Source of the DNA: a bacterium
GTDB lineage: Bacteria; UBP6; UBA1177
Reading direction: 5' to 3'
Assembly (NCBI GenBank): GCA_016290135.1
Contig: JAEESW010000004.1
Coordinates: 1-64,000, forward strand
DNA: 64,000 nt
The first letter of the stretch is position 1; every line of letters begins with the position of its first letter. This document shows positions 36,152 to 45,932 of this stretch, in pieces. The notes beneath the pieces are model-generated. The model saw only the letters and a program-made list of their open reading frames with translations, made no database searches and was not told the origin of the DNA. The position numbers and the translations under genes are program-made.

Positions 36152-36165
36152 ACTGCGTTTTTATT

Positions 36166-36186
36166 CCCCATCTGAGTTAGAGGGGG
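36166..36186 (+). other. Leader hairpin
   Basis: CCCCATCT, five-base loop, AGAGGGGG with one mismatch, between the promoter and the start codon at 36230. Followed by GCCGAAGGCTGGGG. Resembles the CCCCTT hairpin element at 13655-13700. Role unknown. Confidence 0.45.
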
Positions 36187-36229
36187 TGCCGAAGGCTGGG
36201 GCGCGTGTTCCCCAAAAATGGAGGCTGAT

Positions 36230-37246
36230 ATGAAGAAATTTTTGCTCTTTCTGCTTTTCTTTAGTTTGTTTTTTATCGTTTCATGCGGCGCGGACGATGC
36301 ATCGGACAACGAGGAGCTTTCGGATATTCCCGACTGGGATTATTCCAATGTCGTAAGTGACGACGAAGCGGAAAATTCCGCAGCTCCGACCGACAACACA
36401 GAGCCCGACAGCACCGATAGTGCAGCAGATCCGGGATATCAGGACCCGACCAACGATCCCGGCACGTCTGATGAGATGCCTGACAACGAGAACGCTCTTC
36501 CCGAAGGCTGCGGAAACGAGACTGTGGAATACGGTGAAAGATGCGATTCCGCTGCACCGATAACCTGCTCGAACCTCAATTCCAACATGTCGGGCGCAAC
36601 AAAATGCCTCCCCGACTGCACAGCTTTCGACATGTCGACATGTGATAAAAAAGTGTGGGGCGTTCTGAATGTCCGCTTCTTCACAAGATTCATAATGGAC
36701 AACGCAAAAACCGGCGATCCTAACTATTTCGCGCAGGGCACACTCCCCTACTCTGCTTTCAACGGGCTCTACGGCGATACAACAAAATTTTTCCCGCAGA
36801 GCGGCGATTTTTCCGTTTCGTTCGCCGTCACAGACAACTACACCGGCACTTTCGGCGCGAACAAACGCCAGCTTTTCGTAAAACAGAACCCCGCTTCAGG
36901 CTATCCGAGGCACGAGCTCGAGTTTGCTCCCGGCACGATAAAAAGCGGCGCCGAATACAAGATCAACGCCGTTTCGCTCTTTGATCTGGTCGACAATCTG
37001 CTGAAACTCGTCCGCTACAGACTCGTGGACAAACAGAACGGTCAGGAGTGCATAATGGGGATCGGCTATTCCGGCTCTGTCTTCATCACATCAGTATATC
37101 CTGAAAATGCCGATCTTTACGAAGGCGGCAGCGTAGAGATCGTTGCAAATAACGTCGATTTCTACTATCCGACCGAAGTTCCCGGACTTGACGAAGAAAC
37201 GACTGTTCCCGAAGAAGTCCTCAAATACCCGCTCTGCTCAAAATAG
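36230..37246 (+). CDS. Lipoprotein with DUF4215-like Cys motif
   Basis: 338 residues. Lipobox IVSC (Cys19), acidic Asp/Ser/Pro linker to about 88. Then GCGNETVEYGERCD...C...C...C (about 91-140), which resembles the Myxococcus-type Cys-rich DUF4215 repeat (CGxGxxExGExCD). The C-terminal 190 residues form an unassigned domain (VWGVLNVRFFTRFI, GTFGANKRQLFVKQ, ending in VEIVANNVDFYYP). GGAGG before ATG 36230. mnmE starts nine bases after the stop, so it may be cotranscribed. Confidence 0.8.
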   Translation: MKKFLLFLLFFSLFFIVSCGADDASDNEELSDIPDWDYSNVVSDDEAENSAAPTDNTEPDSTDSAADPGYQDPTNDPGTSDEMPDNENALPEGCGNETVEYGERCDSAAPITCSNLNSNMSGATKCLPDCTAFDMSTCDKKVWGVLNVRFFTRFIMDNAKTGDPNYFAQGTLPYSAFNGLYGDTTKFFPQSGDFSVSFAVTDNYTGTFGANKRQLFVKQNPASGYPRHELEFAPGTIKSGAEYKINAVSLFDLVDNLLKLVRYRLVDKQNGQECIMGIGYSGSVFITSVYPENADLYEGGSVEIVANNVDFYYPTEVPGLDEETTVPEEVLKYPLCSK

Positions 37247-37255
37247 TTCCGAAAA

Positions 37256-38596
37256 ATGTATTTCGACAGAATAAATTCAACAATATGCGCCCTTGCCACA
37301 GCTAAAGGGAGCAGCATCGGAATAATCAGAGTAAGCGGCAGAAAATCATTTGAAATAGCCGGAAAACTCACCGGCAGAACAAATTTCGGGCATAAAAAAG
37401 CTGAATTCGTGAAAATATTTGACGGCGGAAAAGTGGTGGAAAAGTGCCTGATACTTACTTTTCATGCACCTTTCAGCTTCACGGGCGAGGATGTAGCCGA
37501 ATTCCACGTCCACGGGGCGGCAGAAAACGCATCCGAAATCATGCGGCTCATCTTCAAAAACGGCGCGATACCCGCATTGAAAGGGGAGTTCTCGTTCAGA
37601 GCAGTTCTCAATTCAAAAATGAGCGTTGACGAGGCAATTGCCCTAAATACGGTCATAACGTCGGAAAACCCTTTTTCGACAGACCTTTCGCGCAAGGCAG
37701 CATTTGAAAAAAATCCGCTGGAAAAACTTAACGACCTTATTCCGCAGTGGGAGTATTTCCACACTTTAGCCACTGCTGTTGTGGATTTCCCGGATCAGGT
37801 CTCTACGGATCTCGATTTTGAAAAACTGAAAAATCTTATAAAACGCTCAAACCTCGATATTTCCAAGGTTTTATCCAATTCTGAGGCTCTTTCAAGACTT
37901 TTGAACTACCATATTGTCATTTTAGGCAAGCCGAATGTCGGAAAATCCTCTCTTTTCAATATCTTAATCGAACGAGACCGTGCAATTGTCGCAGATTTGC
38001 CCGGAACGACACGCGATTATATCTCTGAAACCTTTTACGCAAAGGGGTTTCAGGCACTTTTAACAGACTCTGCCGGCCTCAGAACTGCTTCATCAGAAGT
38101 CGAAGCGAAAGGGATAGAAAAGAGCCGAAACCTGCTTGAGAAGGGGGATTTGCTGATTTTAGTCTTTGACGGCTCGAAACCGCTTGACCTTGAAGATTTG
38201 GAATTATTGCGTGAAACCTGCATGAAACCTAGGTTACTCGTCAAAAATAAGTGCGATTTTGCCCAGGCAGAGAATCCCGAACTTACAGAAGCGACCGAAA
38301 TAAGCTGCAAAGAGGGGAGGGGGATCGATGTTTTAGTCGACAAGATCTGCGAAAACATTGAAAAAAATATGCCTGATAAAAATGAAGCGATATTTTTCAG
38401 CGACTGGCAGAAAAAGAAAGCGGAAGAAATTCTGGACAAAATGGAAGAGCTCAAAGTTTATTTAAACTCTGACCAAATAGAAATTATACTTTTCTTTATT
38501 TCTGAAATTTTTGGCGGGATCCGCGACCTTTCAGGCGATCTCACGAGCCACGATGTCTACGACAAAATTTTCGGCGGTTTCTGCCTGGGGAAATGA
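37256..38596 (+). CDS. mnmE: tRNA modification GTPase MnmE
   Basis: 446 residues. N-terminal folate-binding domain (ICALATAKGSSIGIIRVSG), then the G domain with GKPNVGKSSLFN, DLPGTTRDY, and NKCD, and the C-terminal FGGFCLGK carrying the conserved Cys. Acts with MnmG to add aminomethyl groups at the wobble uridine of tRNAs. Followed by mnmG after 139 bases that contain no gene. Confidence 0.95.
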   Translation: MYFDRINSTICALATAKGSSIGIIRVSGRKSFEIAGKLTGRTNFGHKKAEFVKIFDGGKVVEKCLILTFHAPFSFTGEDVAEFHVHGAAENASEIMRLIFKNGAIPALKGEFSFRAVLNSKMSVDEAIALNTVITSENPFSTDLSRKAAFEKNPLEKLNDLIPQWEYFHTLATAVVDFPDQVSTDLDFEKLKNLIKRSNLDISKVLSNSEALSRLLNYHIVILGKPNVGKSSLFNILIERDRAIVADLPGTTRDYISETFYAKGFQALLTDSAGLRTASSEVEAKGIEKSRNLLEKGDLLILVFDGSKPLDLEDLELLRETCMKPRLLVKNKCDFAQAENPELTEATEISCKEGRGIDVLVDKICENIEKNMPDKNEAIFFSDWQKKKAEEILDKMEELKVYLNSDQIEIILFFISEIFGGIRDLSGDLTSHDVYDKIFGGFCLGK

Positions 38597-38735
38597 TGCG
38601 CAAAAGGAACGATTTTCAAAATAACGCCGCATTTGGCCCGTATTCAACGATTTTTTGCCAAACGATAAACCAATCGGGTCCAGGCTGGTTTTTGCCTCAG
38701 AAGTCAAATTTGGAAGCCGTTTTTCAGAGGTTCAA

Positions 38736-40601
38736 ATGAAAAATTTTGATGTCATTGTTATCGGCGGCGGCCATGCCGGGATCGAAGCCGCTTACGCTTC
38801 TGCGAGAACAAAAGCTAAAACTTTGCTCGTCACGATCTCGATCGACAAAATAGGAGAGATGTCGTGCAATCCGTCGATCGGCGGACAGGCGAAAGGTCAG
38901 CTCGTGCGCGAAGTCGATATGCTTGGCGGAGCGATGGGAAGAGCGGCCGATTTTGCGGCGATCCAATACCGTGTCCTGAACAGAAGAAAAGGGCCGGCAG
39001 TCCAGGCTCTCCGCGCTCAGTGCGACAAAAATCTATATAAAAATTTCATGCAGGCTTTTGTCTTCAAAGTCGAAGATCTCACCGTTTTCCAGGGCGAGAT
39101 AATTTCGCTTGAACACAAGAATTCAACCTTTACGGTAAAGTCAAAAGACGGATTCGTTTTTTCCTCGCGTGCTGTAGTCATCACGAGCGGAACTTTTCTC
39201 AACGGCCTGATCCACATTGGACGCGACATGTTTTCAAGCGGCAGGTTAGGGGAGCCGGCTTCTGTTGAATTATCCGATTTTTTGGTTGATTTAGGGCACA
39301 AAAAATTCCGTCTCAAAACCGGGACTCCTGTCAGGATCATCGGAAAAACGATCGATTTTTCAAAGATGGAGATCCAGCCCGGAGAGACCGATTACACTCC
39401 TTTTTCGGTGAGAACGGAAGGAAGGCTTACGAAACAGATCCCGTGCTTTCTGACCCGCACGAGCGAAAAAACAAGAGAGGCGGTTATTTCAAACCTTGAC
39501 CTTTCACCGATGTACGGAAGCGCGAAATCGATCGAAGGAATCGGCCCGAGATACTGCCCTTCGATCGAAGACAAATTCATGAAATTCCCCGAAAAAGAGT
39601 CGCATCAGATATTTATCGAACCTGAAGGGTGGGACTGCCGCGAATACTATCCGAACGGCATTTCCACTTCCCTCCCCGTTTTTGTCCAGAAAGAGATGCT
39701 GGAGTCTATCCCGGGGCTTGAAAATGCAGAAATTTCGCGCCCCGCCTATGCTATCGAATACGACGCTTACGATCCGAGAGACCTTACGATGACGCTTGAA
39801 AGCAAATTCGTGAAAGGACTTTTCTTCGCGGGACAGGTGAACGGAACAAGCGGTTACGAAGAGGCTGCCGCTCAGGGCCTGCTTGCCGGAGCGAATGCGG
39901 GTTTTTCAGCAACAGAAAACGGGAAAGAACTTATTCTCAACAGAAGCGATTCTTACACCGGAGTAATGATAAGCGACATCACTTCAAAAGGGGTCGACGA
40001 ACCTTACCGCATGTTCACTTCCCGCGCCGAATTCAGACTTTCGATCAGAGACAACAACACAGCAGAAAGACTTCTTGGAAAATCCTTCGCGGCCGGTCTT
40101 ATCGACGAAAAAATTTATGAAATCGAAAAGGCGAAATGTGAGCGGGTTCAGAACCTGATTTCTGAAATAAACGCTTTCCCAGTTTACCCGACAGCCGAAA
40201 TAAACAAAAAACTGGAAGAAGCAGGGGAGTCGCCTCTTTCAAAAGCCGGAAACCTTGCGACTTTGCTTCGCAGACCTTGCGTCTCGCGCTCTCAGATAGA
40301 GGCTGTCACGGGATTTGTTTCACGTGAAACATCTGAGATCTGGGACAGGGCGGAAGTCGAAATAAAATACTCATCCTTCATCGAAAGGGAAAAAGAGGAG
40401 ATCAAAAAATTTGAAGGCCTCGCATCGATCGCTATCCCGGAAATTTTCGATTTCAGCAACTTGAGCGGTCTCACGAACGAAGTTAAGCAGAAACTGACGA
40501 AACAAAAACCTGCCAATCTGGCAGAGGCTTCGTCGATCCCGGGAATAACTCCGGCGGCGATCTCAATTTTGATAATGCATTTGAAAAAAGGCCATGAATA
40601 G
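38736..40601 (+). CDS. mnmG: tRNA uridine 5-carboxymethylaminomethyl modification enzyme MnmG
   Basis: 621 residues. FAD motif [14 protein letters not shown] (7-20), the GidA signatures [24 protein letters not shown] and [11 protein letters not shown], and [17 protein letters not shown]. Partner of MnmE. ATG 38736 follows CAGAGG; a longer frame from 38655 lacks the family start. A perfect parS word (40316-40331) is coded as VSRET near residue 530. Confidence 0.96.
   Translation: MKNFDVIVIGGGHAGIEAAYASARTKAKTLLVTISIDKIGEMSCNPSIGGQAKGQLVREVDMLGGAMGRAADFAAIQYRVLNRRKGPAVQALRAQCDKNLYKNFMQAFVFKVEDLTVFQGEIISLEHKNSTFTVKSKDGFVFSSRAVVITSGTFLNGLIHIGRDMFSSGRLGEPASVELSDFLVDLGHKKFRLKTGTPVRIIGKTIDFSKMEIQPGETDYTPFSVRTEGRLTKQIPCFLTRTSEKTREAVISNLDLSPMYGSAKSIEGIGPRYCPSIEDKFMKFPEKESHQIFIEPEGWDCREYYPNGISTSLPVFVQKEMLESIPGLENAEISRPAYAIEYDAYDPRDLTMTLESKFVKGLFFAGQVNGTSGYEEAAAQGLLAGANAGFSATENGKELILNRSDSYTGVMISDITSKGVDEPYRMFTSRAEFRLSIRDNNTAERLLGKSFAAGLIDEKIYEIEKAKCERVQNLISEINAFPVYPTAEINKKLEEAGESPLSKAGNLATLLRRPCVSRSQIEAVTGFVSRETSEIWDRAEVEIKYSSFIEREKEEIKKFEGLASIAIPEIFDFSNLSGLTNEVKQKLTKQKPANLAEASSIPGITPAAISILIMHLKKGHE
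40316..40331. promoter_or_regulatory. parS site (16/16)
   Basis: TGTTTCACGTGAAACA inside mnmG, 286 bases before a second perfect site. Confidence 0.85.
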
Positions 40602-41232
40602 AGATAAAAACGGAAATGTTTCACGTGAAACATTACATCAGATATTGACAAAAAACCTTGAAAAATACGGCATTTGCGTCACTGAAGAGATGGCAGAAAG
40701 ATGCTTTTTGTTCTGGGACAGACTCGTTTTCTGGAACAAGACCCACAACCTGACGACAGTGACCGATTTTCACGAAGCGGCGCTTCTGCATTTTGTCGAC
40801 TCGTTCTTTCCGGCAAGTGAAAAAAGCGTCTTTTTTGACGGAGCGAAAGTCCTCGATCTCGGAACGGGCGGCGGATTTCCGGGGATTCCTCTCGCGCTTT
40901 ACTTTCCGAAAGCGGACTTCAAACTTTTAGACAAAAGCAGGAAGAAGATCTCATTCATAAACCTGACGGCGGCAGAACTCGGAATAGTAAACGCCGAAGG
41001 GATCAACCAGAACTTTTTCGAGATCACGGAACTTTACGATGTCGTCGTTTCAAGAGCGGTAAGAATCGATGACGAAATTTTTGAACACTGCAGAAAAATC
41101 ATAAACCCGAACGGCCGTCTTGTCGTTTTCTACTCCTCGCAACAGGAACCGTTTCAGAACAAATCGCTTGAATACACAAAGTCTTATGATTTTGAAAAAG
41201 GGGAAAGGATTGTCGCGTTTTACAGGTTTTAA
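40594..41232 (+). CDS. rsmG: 16S rRNA (guanine527-N7)-methyltransferase RsmG
   Basis: 212 residues. Conserved [13 protein letters not shown], then [17 protein letters not shown] (SAM site, near 88-104), [12 protein letters not shown] and VVSRAVR. Overlaps mnmG by eight bases, the usual gidA-gidB order near oriC. A perfect parS lies at codons 8-13, giving the VSRET in its N-terminus. Confidence 0.95.
   Translation: MNRDKNGNVSRETLHQILTKNLEKYGICVTEEMAERCFLFWDRLVFWNKTHNLTTVTDFHEAALLHFVDSFFPASEKSVFFDGAKVLDLGTGGGFPGIPLALYFPKADFKLLDKSRKKISFINLTAAELGIVNAEGINQNFFEITELYDVVVSRAVRIDDEIFEHCRKIINPNGRLVVFYSSQQEPFQNKSLEYTKSYDFEKGERIVAFYRF
40617..40632. promoter_or_regulatory. parS site (16/16)
   Basis: TGTTTCACGTGAAACA at the start of rsmG. 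Confidence 0.85.
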
Positions 41233-41254
41233 TTTTGAAAACTAATTTGAAATT

Positions 41255-42076
41255 TTAATAGCAACGCAGGTCTTTACCCGACCAGAAACATTCAACATCG
41301 GGAACTTCTTCTTCACCTATCTCTATCGGAGCAATCGCCATTCTTTCGGTTTCTTTTCCGTCATCGTCCGTGTCAATCCATACAACAGTGGCTTCACCTT
41401 TTCCCAACTTTAAATCAGCTGTAAAATAGGCCGTTCCGTCATATCTGTAACCCTTTACAAAATCGCCGCCGTCTTTGTCCGCTCCGACATAGACGATCGG
41501 GAATTGAACATCGTTTGTCCAATAATAAACATCTGCACATGGCGCTGTGCAATCGGATTCAGGAACAATACTGTAAATCTCGCATCCGGCCCTCCTTCCG
41601 AAATAAAAATAGTCAAGAAGAAAAACAGGGCATTTGCGCCATTCATCTTCAACCGGATAGTAACATCTTTTAAACGGAGCATCTTCCACTAAATATAAAA
41701 AGCGAACTTCCAGATTTTCTATCTCGGAAAAATGTTTTCTTGCACTTTCTTCGCTTTCCTGCCATGAACATCCGGGATGAAGAGCTTCGGTCATGCGCTC
41801 TATACATGAATCAGAAATGGTTTCTCTTGTAAAATTCACACCGTATCTTTCGGAAACTATGCATTTTTCATCATCGGGTTTTTCAGCAAAAACATCATCA
41901 TTTTCTTCAACTTCTTCTCCCGATACTGGATCTTCGTCGTTTTCTCCAACTTCTTCTTCCGATGCTGGATCTTCGTCACTTTTTTCAACAGTTTTTTCGT
42001 TACCGCCCTTTCCGCCGCCGCAGGATATCAGAACGAGCAGACTTAAACAAACTAAAAAAATAAAAAACTTTTTCAT
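41255..42076 (-). CDS. Lipoprotein with acidic repeats
   Basis: 273 residues. Lipobox LISC (Cys19), Gly-Gly-Gly, then two or three acidic repeats (DEDPxSxEEVxEND, about 33-62). The remaining 200 residues hold eight or more cysteines (CIVSERYGVNF, CIERMTEALHPGC, CYYPVEDEWRKC, CTAPC) and end in CFWSGKDLRCY. Domain not recognised; possibly related in its C-terminal half to the lipoprotein at 10.7-11.5 kb (both have a CTAPC or CLDPC segment followed by YxxTDN or YWTND). GGAGG before ATG 42076. Confidence 0.75.
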   Translation of the reverse strand: MKKFFIFLVCLSLLVLISCGGGKGGNEKTVEKSDEDPASEEEVGENDEDPVSGEEVEENDDVFAEKPDDEKCIVSERYGVNFTRETISDSCIERMTEALHPGCSWQESEESARKHFSEIENLEVRFLYLVEDAPFKRCYYPVEDEWRKCPVFLLDYFYFGRRAGCEIYSIVPESDCTAPCADVYYWTNDVQFPIVYVGADKDGGDFVKGYRYDGTAYFTADLKLGKGEATVVWIDTDDDGKETERMAIAPIEIGEEEVPDVECFWSGKDLRCY

Positions 42077-42103
42077 TTCAGCCTCCATTCAAAAAACAGA
42101 CTT

Positions 42104-42131
42104 ATTATCTTCCGCAACCGCAAATTTGCAA
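42104..42131 (-). promoter_or_regulatory. Promoter of the 41.3-42.1 kb lipoprotein gene
   Basis: Minus strand TTGCAA (42131-42126), 16 bases, GATAAT (42109-42104), AAGTCTG, then a T-run. Confidence 0.6.
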
Positions 42132-42195
42132 AATAATTTATTATTATTAAACTCTTGCGGTTTTTGGGTTTTTTAACTTTTTTTTGGAGGATAAA

Positions 42196-43488
42196 ATGTT
42201 GAATCTGAAGTACATCCCGAGTGTTGACCCGGAAGTTGCAGCCATCATCGAGAAAGAGGCTGAGAGACAGGAAGGCGGTCTTGAGCTTATCGCCAGCGAA
42301 AACTTTACGAGCAATGCTGTTATGGAAGCCCAGGGCTCGCTGCTTACGAACAAATATGCCGAAGGTTATCCGAAAAAGAGATACTACGGCGGCTGCGAAG
42401 TTGTTGACCAGGTCGAAAAACTTGCGAAAGAGAGAGCTTGCGAACTTTTCGGCGCAGAATGTGCGAACGTTCAGCCCCACAGCGGCTCCCAGGCAAATAT
42501 GAGCGTTTACTTCACCGTCTGCAAACCGGGTGACACTGTTCTCGCGATGAACCTTAACCACGGCGGCCACCTCACTCACGGCAGTCCTGTAAACTTCTCC
42601 GGAAAACTTTACAATATCGTTCCTTACGGCGTTGCGAAGGAAACCGGCAGGATCGACTACGACGAAATGGAAAGACTCGCTGTCGAAAACAAGCCGAGAA
42701 TGATCCTTGCAGGCGCATCTGCTTACCCGAGAATCATCGACTTCAAAAGGATCCGTGAAATATGCGACAAAGTCGGCGCGATCATGTGGGTCGATATGGC
42801 TCATATCGCCGGCCTCGTTGCTGCAGGACTTCATCCGAGTCCTGTTCCTTACTGCGATTTCGTAACTTCTACGACTCACAAAACCCTCAGAGGCCCGAGA
42901 AGCGGTCTTGTTCTTGCGAAGAAAGAATACGAAAAAGACCTCAACTCAGCTGTTTTCCCCGGAATGCAAGGCGGCCCGCTCATGCACGTCATCGCTGCAA
43001 AGGCTGTATGCTTCAAGGAAGCGCTTGACCCGAGCTTCAAAGTCTACATGACTCAGGTCGTCAAAAACGCAGCTGCAATGGCTGACGAATTCAACAAAAT
43101 GGGCTACAACCTTGTTTCGGGCGGCACTGACAACCACCTTATGCTCATCGACCTCAGAAACAAAGGCAAAACCGGCAAAATCGTCGAGAAAGCTCTTGAC
43201 AAGGCTCACATCACCGTTAACAAGAACATGGTTCCGTTCGACGATCAGTCACCTTTCATCACGAGCGGTATCCGTGTAGGAACTCCTTTCCTCACCACAA
43301 GAGGTCTCAATGAAGACGATGTCCGCCACGTTGCAAGACTTATGGACAAAGTCATCATGAACATCAAGAGCAACGAGTTCAACCCGAAAATCGGTATTGA
43401 CGACAGCATCATCGACAACAAAGTTATCGAAGAAGTCCATGCTGAAGTCGTAGAACTCTGCAAAAAATACCCGCTCATCAACAGATAG
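42196..43488 (+). CDS. glyA: Serine hydroxymethyltransferase
   Basis: 430 residues. [29 protein letters not shown], then PLP-lysine motif [15 protein letters not shown] (near 220-234). Converts serine and tetrahydrofolate to glycine and methylene-THF. TGGAGG and ATG 42196 fit; an in-frame start at 42184 has no ribosome site. Followed by nrdR after 32 bases. A T-rich leader follows a CTCTTGCG discriminator. Confidence 0.97.
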   Translation: MLNLKYIPSVDPEVAAIIEKEAERQEGGLELIASENFTSNAVMEAQGSLLTNKYAEGYPKKRYYGGCEVVDQVEKLAKERACELFGAECANVQPHSGSQANMSVYFTVCKPGDTVLAMNLNHGGHLTHGSPVNFSGKLYNIVPYGVAKETGRIDYDEMERLAVENKPRMILAGASAYPRIIDFKRIREICDKVGAIMWVDMAHIAGLVAAGLHPSPVPYCDFVTSTTHKTLRGPRSGLVLAKKEYEKDLNSAVFPGMQGGPLMHVIAAKAVCFKEALDPSFKVYMTQVVKNAAAMADEFNKMGYNLVSGGTDNHLMLIDLRNKGKTGKIVEKALDKAHITVNKNMVPFDDQSPFITSGIRVGTPFLTTRGLNEDDVRHVARLMDKVIMNIKSNEFNPKIGIDDSIIDNKVIEEVHAEVVELCKKYPLINR

Positions 43489-43520
43489 TCCTTTTTCATA
43501 AATTTTTTCAGAGTATCAAA

Positions 43521-43979
43521 ATGAGATGTCCATACTGCGGTTCCATTAAGGACAAAGTTATTGATTCACGTTCCACCAAAGACGACTGCGAGATCAGAAG
43601 AAGACGCGAGTGCGAAGACTGCGGAGGAAGATTCACGACTTACGAACGGATCGAAGAGATCATGCCTGTCGTAAAAAAGAAAAACGGCGAGCGTGAACCC
43701 TACGACCGCAACAAGATCAGAAAAGGGCTCATGATCTCGTGCCAGAAGCGCCCTGTCTCAGCCGAAATGATCGATATGATGATCGACAAGATCGAAAAGG
43801 AACTTCAGGCTTACGAGAAAAAAGAGGTCGAAACGAGTTTCATCGGCGACCTCGTCATGGACGCCCTGAAAGAAGTCGACAAAGTCGCTTTCATCCGCTT
43901 CGCATCAGTCTATAAAGAGTTCGTCGATCCCAAAGACTTCATCGCCAAAGCTAACGAAGTAGGTGAAGAAAAGAAATAA
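43521..43979 (+). CDS. nrdR: Transcriptional repressor NrdR
   Basis: 152 residues. Zinc ribbon (CPYC at 3-6 and CEDC in RRRECEDCGGRFTTYERIEE), then an ATP-cone (VVKKKNGEREPYDRNKIRKGL). Represses ribonucleotide reductase genes by sensing ATP/dATP. Placed after glyA, as in many genomes. Confidence 0.96.
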   Translation: MRCPYCGSIKDKVIDSRSTKDDCEIRRRRECEDCGGRFTTYERIEEIMPVVKKKNGEREPYDRNKIRKGLMISCQKRPVSAEMIDMMIDKIEKELQAYEKKEVETSFIGDLVMDALKEVDKVAFIRFASVYKEFVDPKDFIAKANEVGEEKK

Positions 43980-44122
43980 TTTTTTTCTTTTGCGTGCCGA
44001 AAAACCGTTTAAACTCTGTTTTTTCCGAAAAAAATCCGTATAATCACCCGATTTTTGATTTTTCCTTTATTCCTCCGTCATATCGGAGAGGATCAGGGTA
44101 AGGTTTTTATTGGGAGGTGATG

Positions 44123-45085
44123 ATGAAAAAATTCCTTTTGTTTACGCTGCTTTTTGTTGTTTTTCTCTTTTTAAACTCGTGTATCGCTATGAAAGACGAT
44201 GTTGACATGGCGAAATCGGAGCTTCGCGCAGAGACGACCGCAAAAATGAAGATTCTTGAAGAGAACGTGACAAAAAATGTGACTCAGTCTCTCAAGGAAG
44301 AAGTTGAAAAGCTCAATGCCCGTCTCGACGAGATAGAAAAAACGCAGCAGACTGAAAAACAGATGCAGAAAAACAAGATCGATCTTTCCTTCAACAACCT
44401 TGAAGAGCTGCGCGAGACCATCAAGGAGCTCAATCAGCGGATCGACAATGTCGATATGACGGCGCAAAAAAACTCGCTTTTCTCGGAACAGATAAGCGCT
44501 CTCGAGAAAAAGATCGCCGAAAACGAAGCAGAACTCGCCCTGCTGAAAGAAAACCTCAACTCGCAGATAGAGAACCTCAAGCCTGTCGATAAATTCACTG
44601 TGACGAAAGACGGGGCTATAAGGCTTCCCGACAGCGAATCAAAAAGCTACAACCAGCTCGTAGAATACACAAAAAGCGGGAACTGCGACCCGGCGATCGC
44701 GAGGAAAGCTTGGGAGACTTACGCCGACAAATGGTCGGAAAGCAGAAAATGCGACGTCGATTTCTGGATCGGCGAGACATACTACATGGAAAAAAGCTAC
44801 AACAAGGCCATAGAAACGCTGCAGCCAATCGAAAAGACCTATCCCGGATGTCCGAAAATCGAAAGAAGCTATCTTCATATCGCGTTTTCTCTTTATCACA
44901 TCGGCAAAGTAGATGTTGCAAATGCCATTCTGGAAAGCATGAAGCAAAAATTCCCGAAACCGGCGTTTCCCGATGAAGTCAAAGAGCTCGAAAAACTCAT
45001 AAACTCAAAGATGCCTAAAAAAGCTGCTCCGGCAAAGACACCTGCCAAACAGCAGACAAAAACTCCCTCAAAAACGAAAAAGTAA
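44123..45085 (+). CDS. CpoB/YbgF-like lipoprotein with coiled coil and TPR
   Basis: 320 residues. Lipobox LNSC (Cys20), coiled coil (about 30-155, heptads rich in Glu/Lys/Leu), then a TPR-like C-terminal part (about 170-290; IGETYYMEKSYNKAIETLQPIEKTYPG, YLHIAFSLYHIGKVDVA) and a Lys/Pro/Ala tail. Same plan as CpoB, which couples peptidoglycan synthesis to outer-membrane constriction, but here it is a lipoprotein and no tol-pal genes are near. GGGAGG supports ATG 44123 (GTG-ATG-ATG cluster). Candidate -10 TATAAT (44039-44044) with CACCCG and T-run. Confidence 0.75.
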   Translation: MKKFLLFTLLFVVFLFLNSCIAMKDDVDMAKSELRAETTAKMKILEENVTKNVTQSLKEEVEKLNARLDEIEKTQQTEKQMQKNKIDLSFNNLEELRETIKELNQRIDNVDMTAQKNSLFSEQISALEKKIAENEAELALLKENLNSQIENLKPVDKFTVTKDGAIRLPDSESKSYNQLVEYTKSGNCDPAIARKAWETYADKWSESRKCDVDFWIGETYYMEKSYNKAIETLQPIEKTYPGCPKIERSYLHIAFSLYHIGKVDVANAILESMKQKFPKPAFPDEVKELEKLINSKMPKKAAPAKTPAKQQTKTPSKTKK

Positions 45086-45135
45086 TTCTAAAATCTTATT
45101 TCTGGCAGGATCCTTTAGAAAAAAGGCAAAAAAAA

Positions 45136-45211
45136 TGGCTCCTCGTGACGGACTTGAACCGCCGACCTAGTGGTTAACAGCCACCCGCTCTACCGACTGA
45201 GCTAACGAGGA
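45136..45211 (-). tRNA. tRNA-Asn (GTT)
   Basis: Minus strand. Acceptor stem TCCTCGT (45211-45205 side) with ACGAGGA, D-loop AGCTCAGTCGGTAGAGC, anticodon loop CTGTTAA (GTT; plus-strand AAC at 45176-45178), T-loop GGTTCAAGTCC, discriminator G and a coded CCA. The only tRNA seen in the window. Confidence 0.96.
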
Positions 45212-45254
45212 ACCTTAAAAAAAGTATCGAATGTAACGAACTCAAACGGGCGGG

Positions 45255-45282
45255 AGTATACCCTTGGAAAGGCAATAGTCAA
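45255..45282 (-). promoter_or_regulatory. Promoter of tRNA-Asn
   Basis: Minus strand TTGACT (45282-45277), 16 bases, TATACT (45260-45255), then CCCGCCCG, a very GC-rich discriminator as expected of a stable-RNA gene under stringent control. Confidence 0.75.
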
Positions 45283-45309
45283 ATAAAATCTTCCATTTTT
45301 TTGCGATAC

Positions 45310-45325
45310 ATTGATTTTTATCAAT
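45310..45325. promoter_or_regulatory. FNR/CRP-type palindrome
   Basis: ATTGATTTTTATCAAT contains the FNR consensus TTGAT-N4-ATCAA exactly. It is 28 bases upstream of the tRNA-Asn -35 element. Chance occurrence in AT-rich DNA is possible. Confidence 0.35.
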
Positions 45326-45378
45326 AAAAACAAGTAATTACATTTGCAAAAGTCGCGTTTTCAACAAAAATGAAGGGC

Positions 45379-45403
45379 AAAAAAAATCCCCCGTTTCCGG
45401 GGG
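45379..45403 (-). terminator. Intrinsic terminator of the zinc-ribbon gene
   Basis: Minus strand CCCCCG, GAAA-type loop, CGGGGG, A, then eight T. Located 46 bases after the stop of the minus-strand gene. Together with the tRNA and its promoter it accounts for the 363-base gap 45086-45448. Confidence 0.88.
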
Positions 45404-45448
45404 ACGCCGTTTGAGTATTACAACATAACCTAAGGGGGGACTAAATCA

Positions 45449-45709
45449 TCAGCTTACTTTAGCTGTTTTTTTGTGGTCTTTGAAAACCATCGGGATAAAT
45501 TTGGCCGATTCTACCGTTTCTGCGATAAAGTGCATGAAATCGCTCGTCGGTTCTGTCTGCCAGATCTTTCCGCATTCGGAACATCTGAAAACGCGTCTTT
45601 TTCCGTCGAAGAAGACCGCATCGTGATAGTTCCCGTTGTTTGCTTCATATATACTTTTTCTTATTTCGAGCGATTCTCCGCCGCCGCAGCATTCACATTT
45701 CAAACTCAT
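45449..45709 (-). CDS. Small zinc-ribbon protein
   Basis: 86 residues. Two Cys pairs: CECCGGGE (5-12 region) and CSECGKIWQ (near 45), a likely zinc ribbon with the second half typical of rubredoxin-like knuckles. No other domain. GGAGG before ATG 45709. Intrinsic terminator downstream, so a monocistronic gene. Function unknown. Confidence 0.75.
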   Translation of the reverse strand: MSLKCECCGGGESLEIRKSIYEANNGNYHDAVFFDGKRRVFRCSECGKIWQTEPTSDFMHFIAETVESAKFIPMVFKDHKKTAKVS

Positions 45710-45932
45710 TCTTGCCTCCAAAAATCAAAAAACACGCTTATTTAGTTGCATCAGGTGCCGATTTTTCTGACTCCAAAAGGAACTTTTTTTGAAAAAAGTT
45801 GATAAGTGCTGATTTTTATTGGTGATTTTTTGTGCATTTTTTTAGGCGGAAAAACTTAAAAGAGACCTTTCTTGACTTTTTCCCCAGTGATTATAGCGTT
45901 TCGCGTTTAATTTTTATGTTCCGGAGTGAAAG

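Noticed and set aside
43980-44122. Terminator after nrdR
   Set aside because: T-runs occur but no GC-rich stem precedes them.
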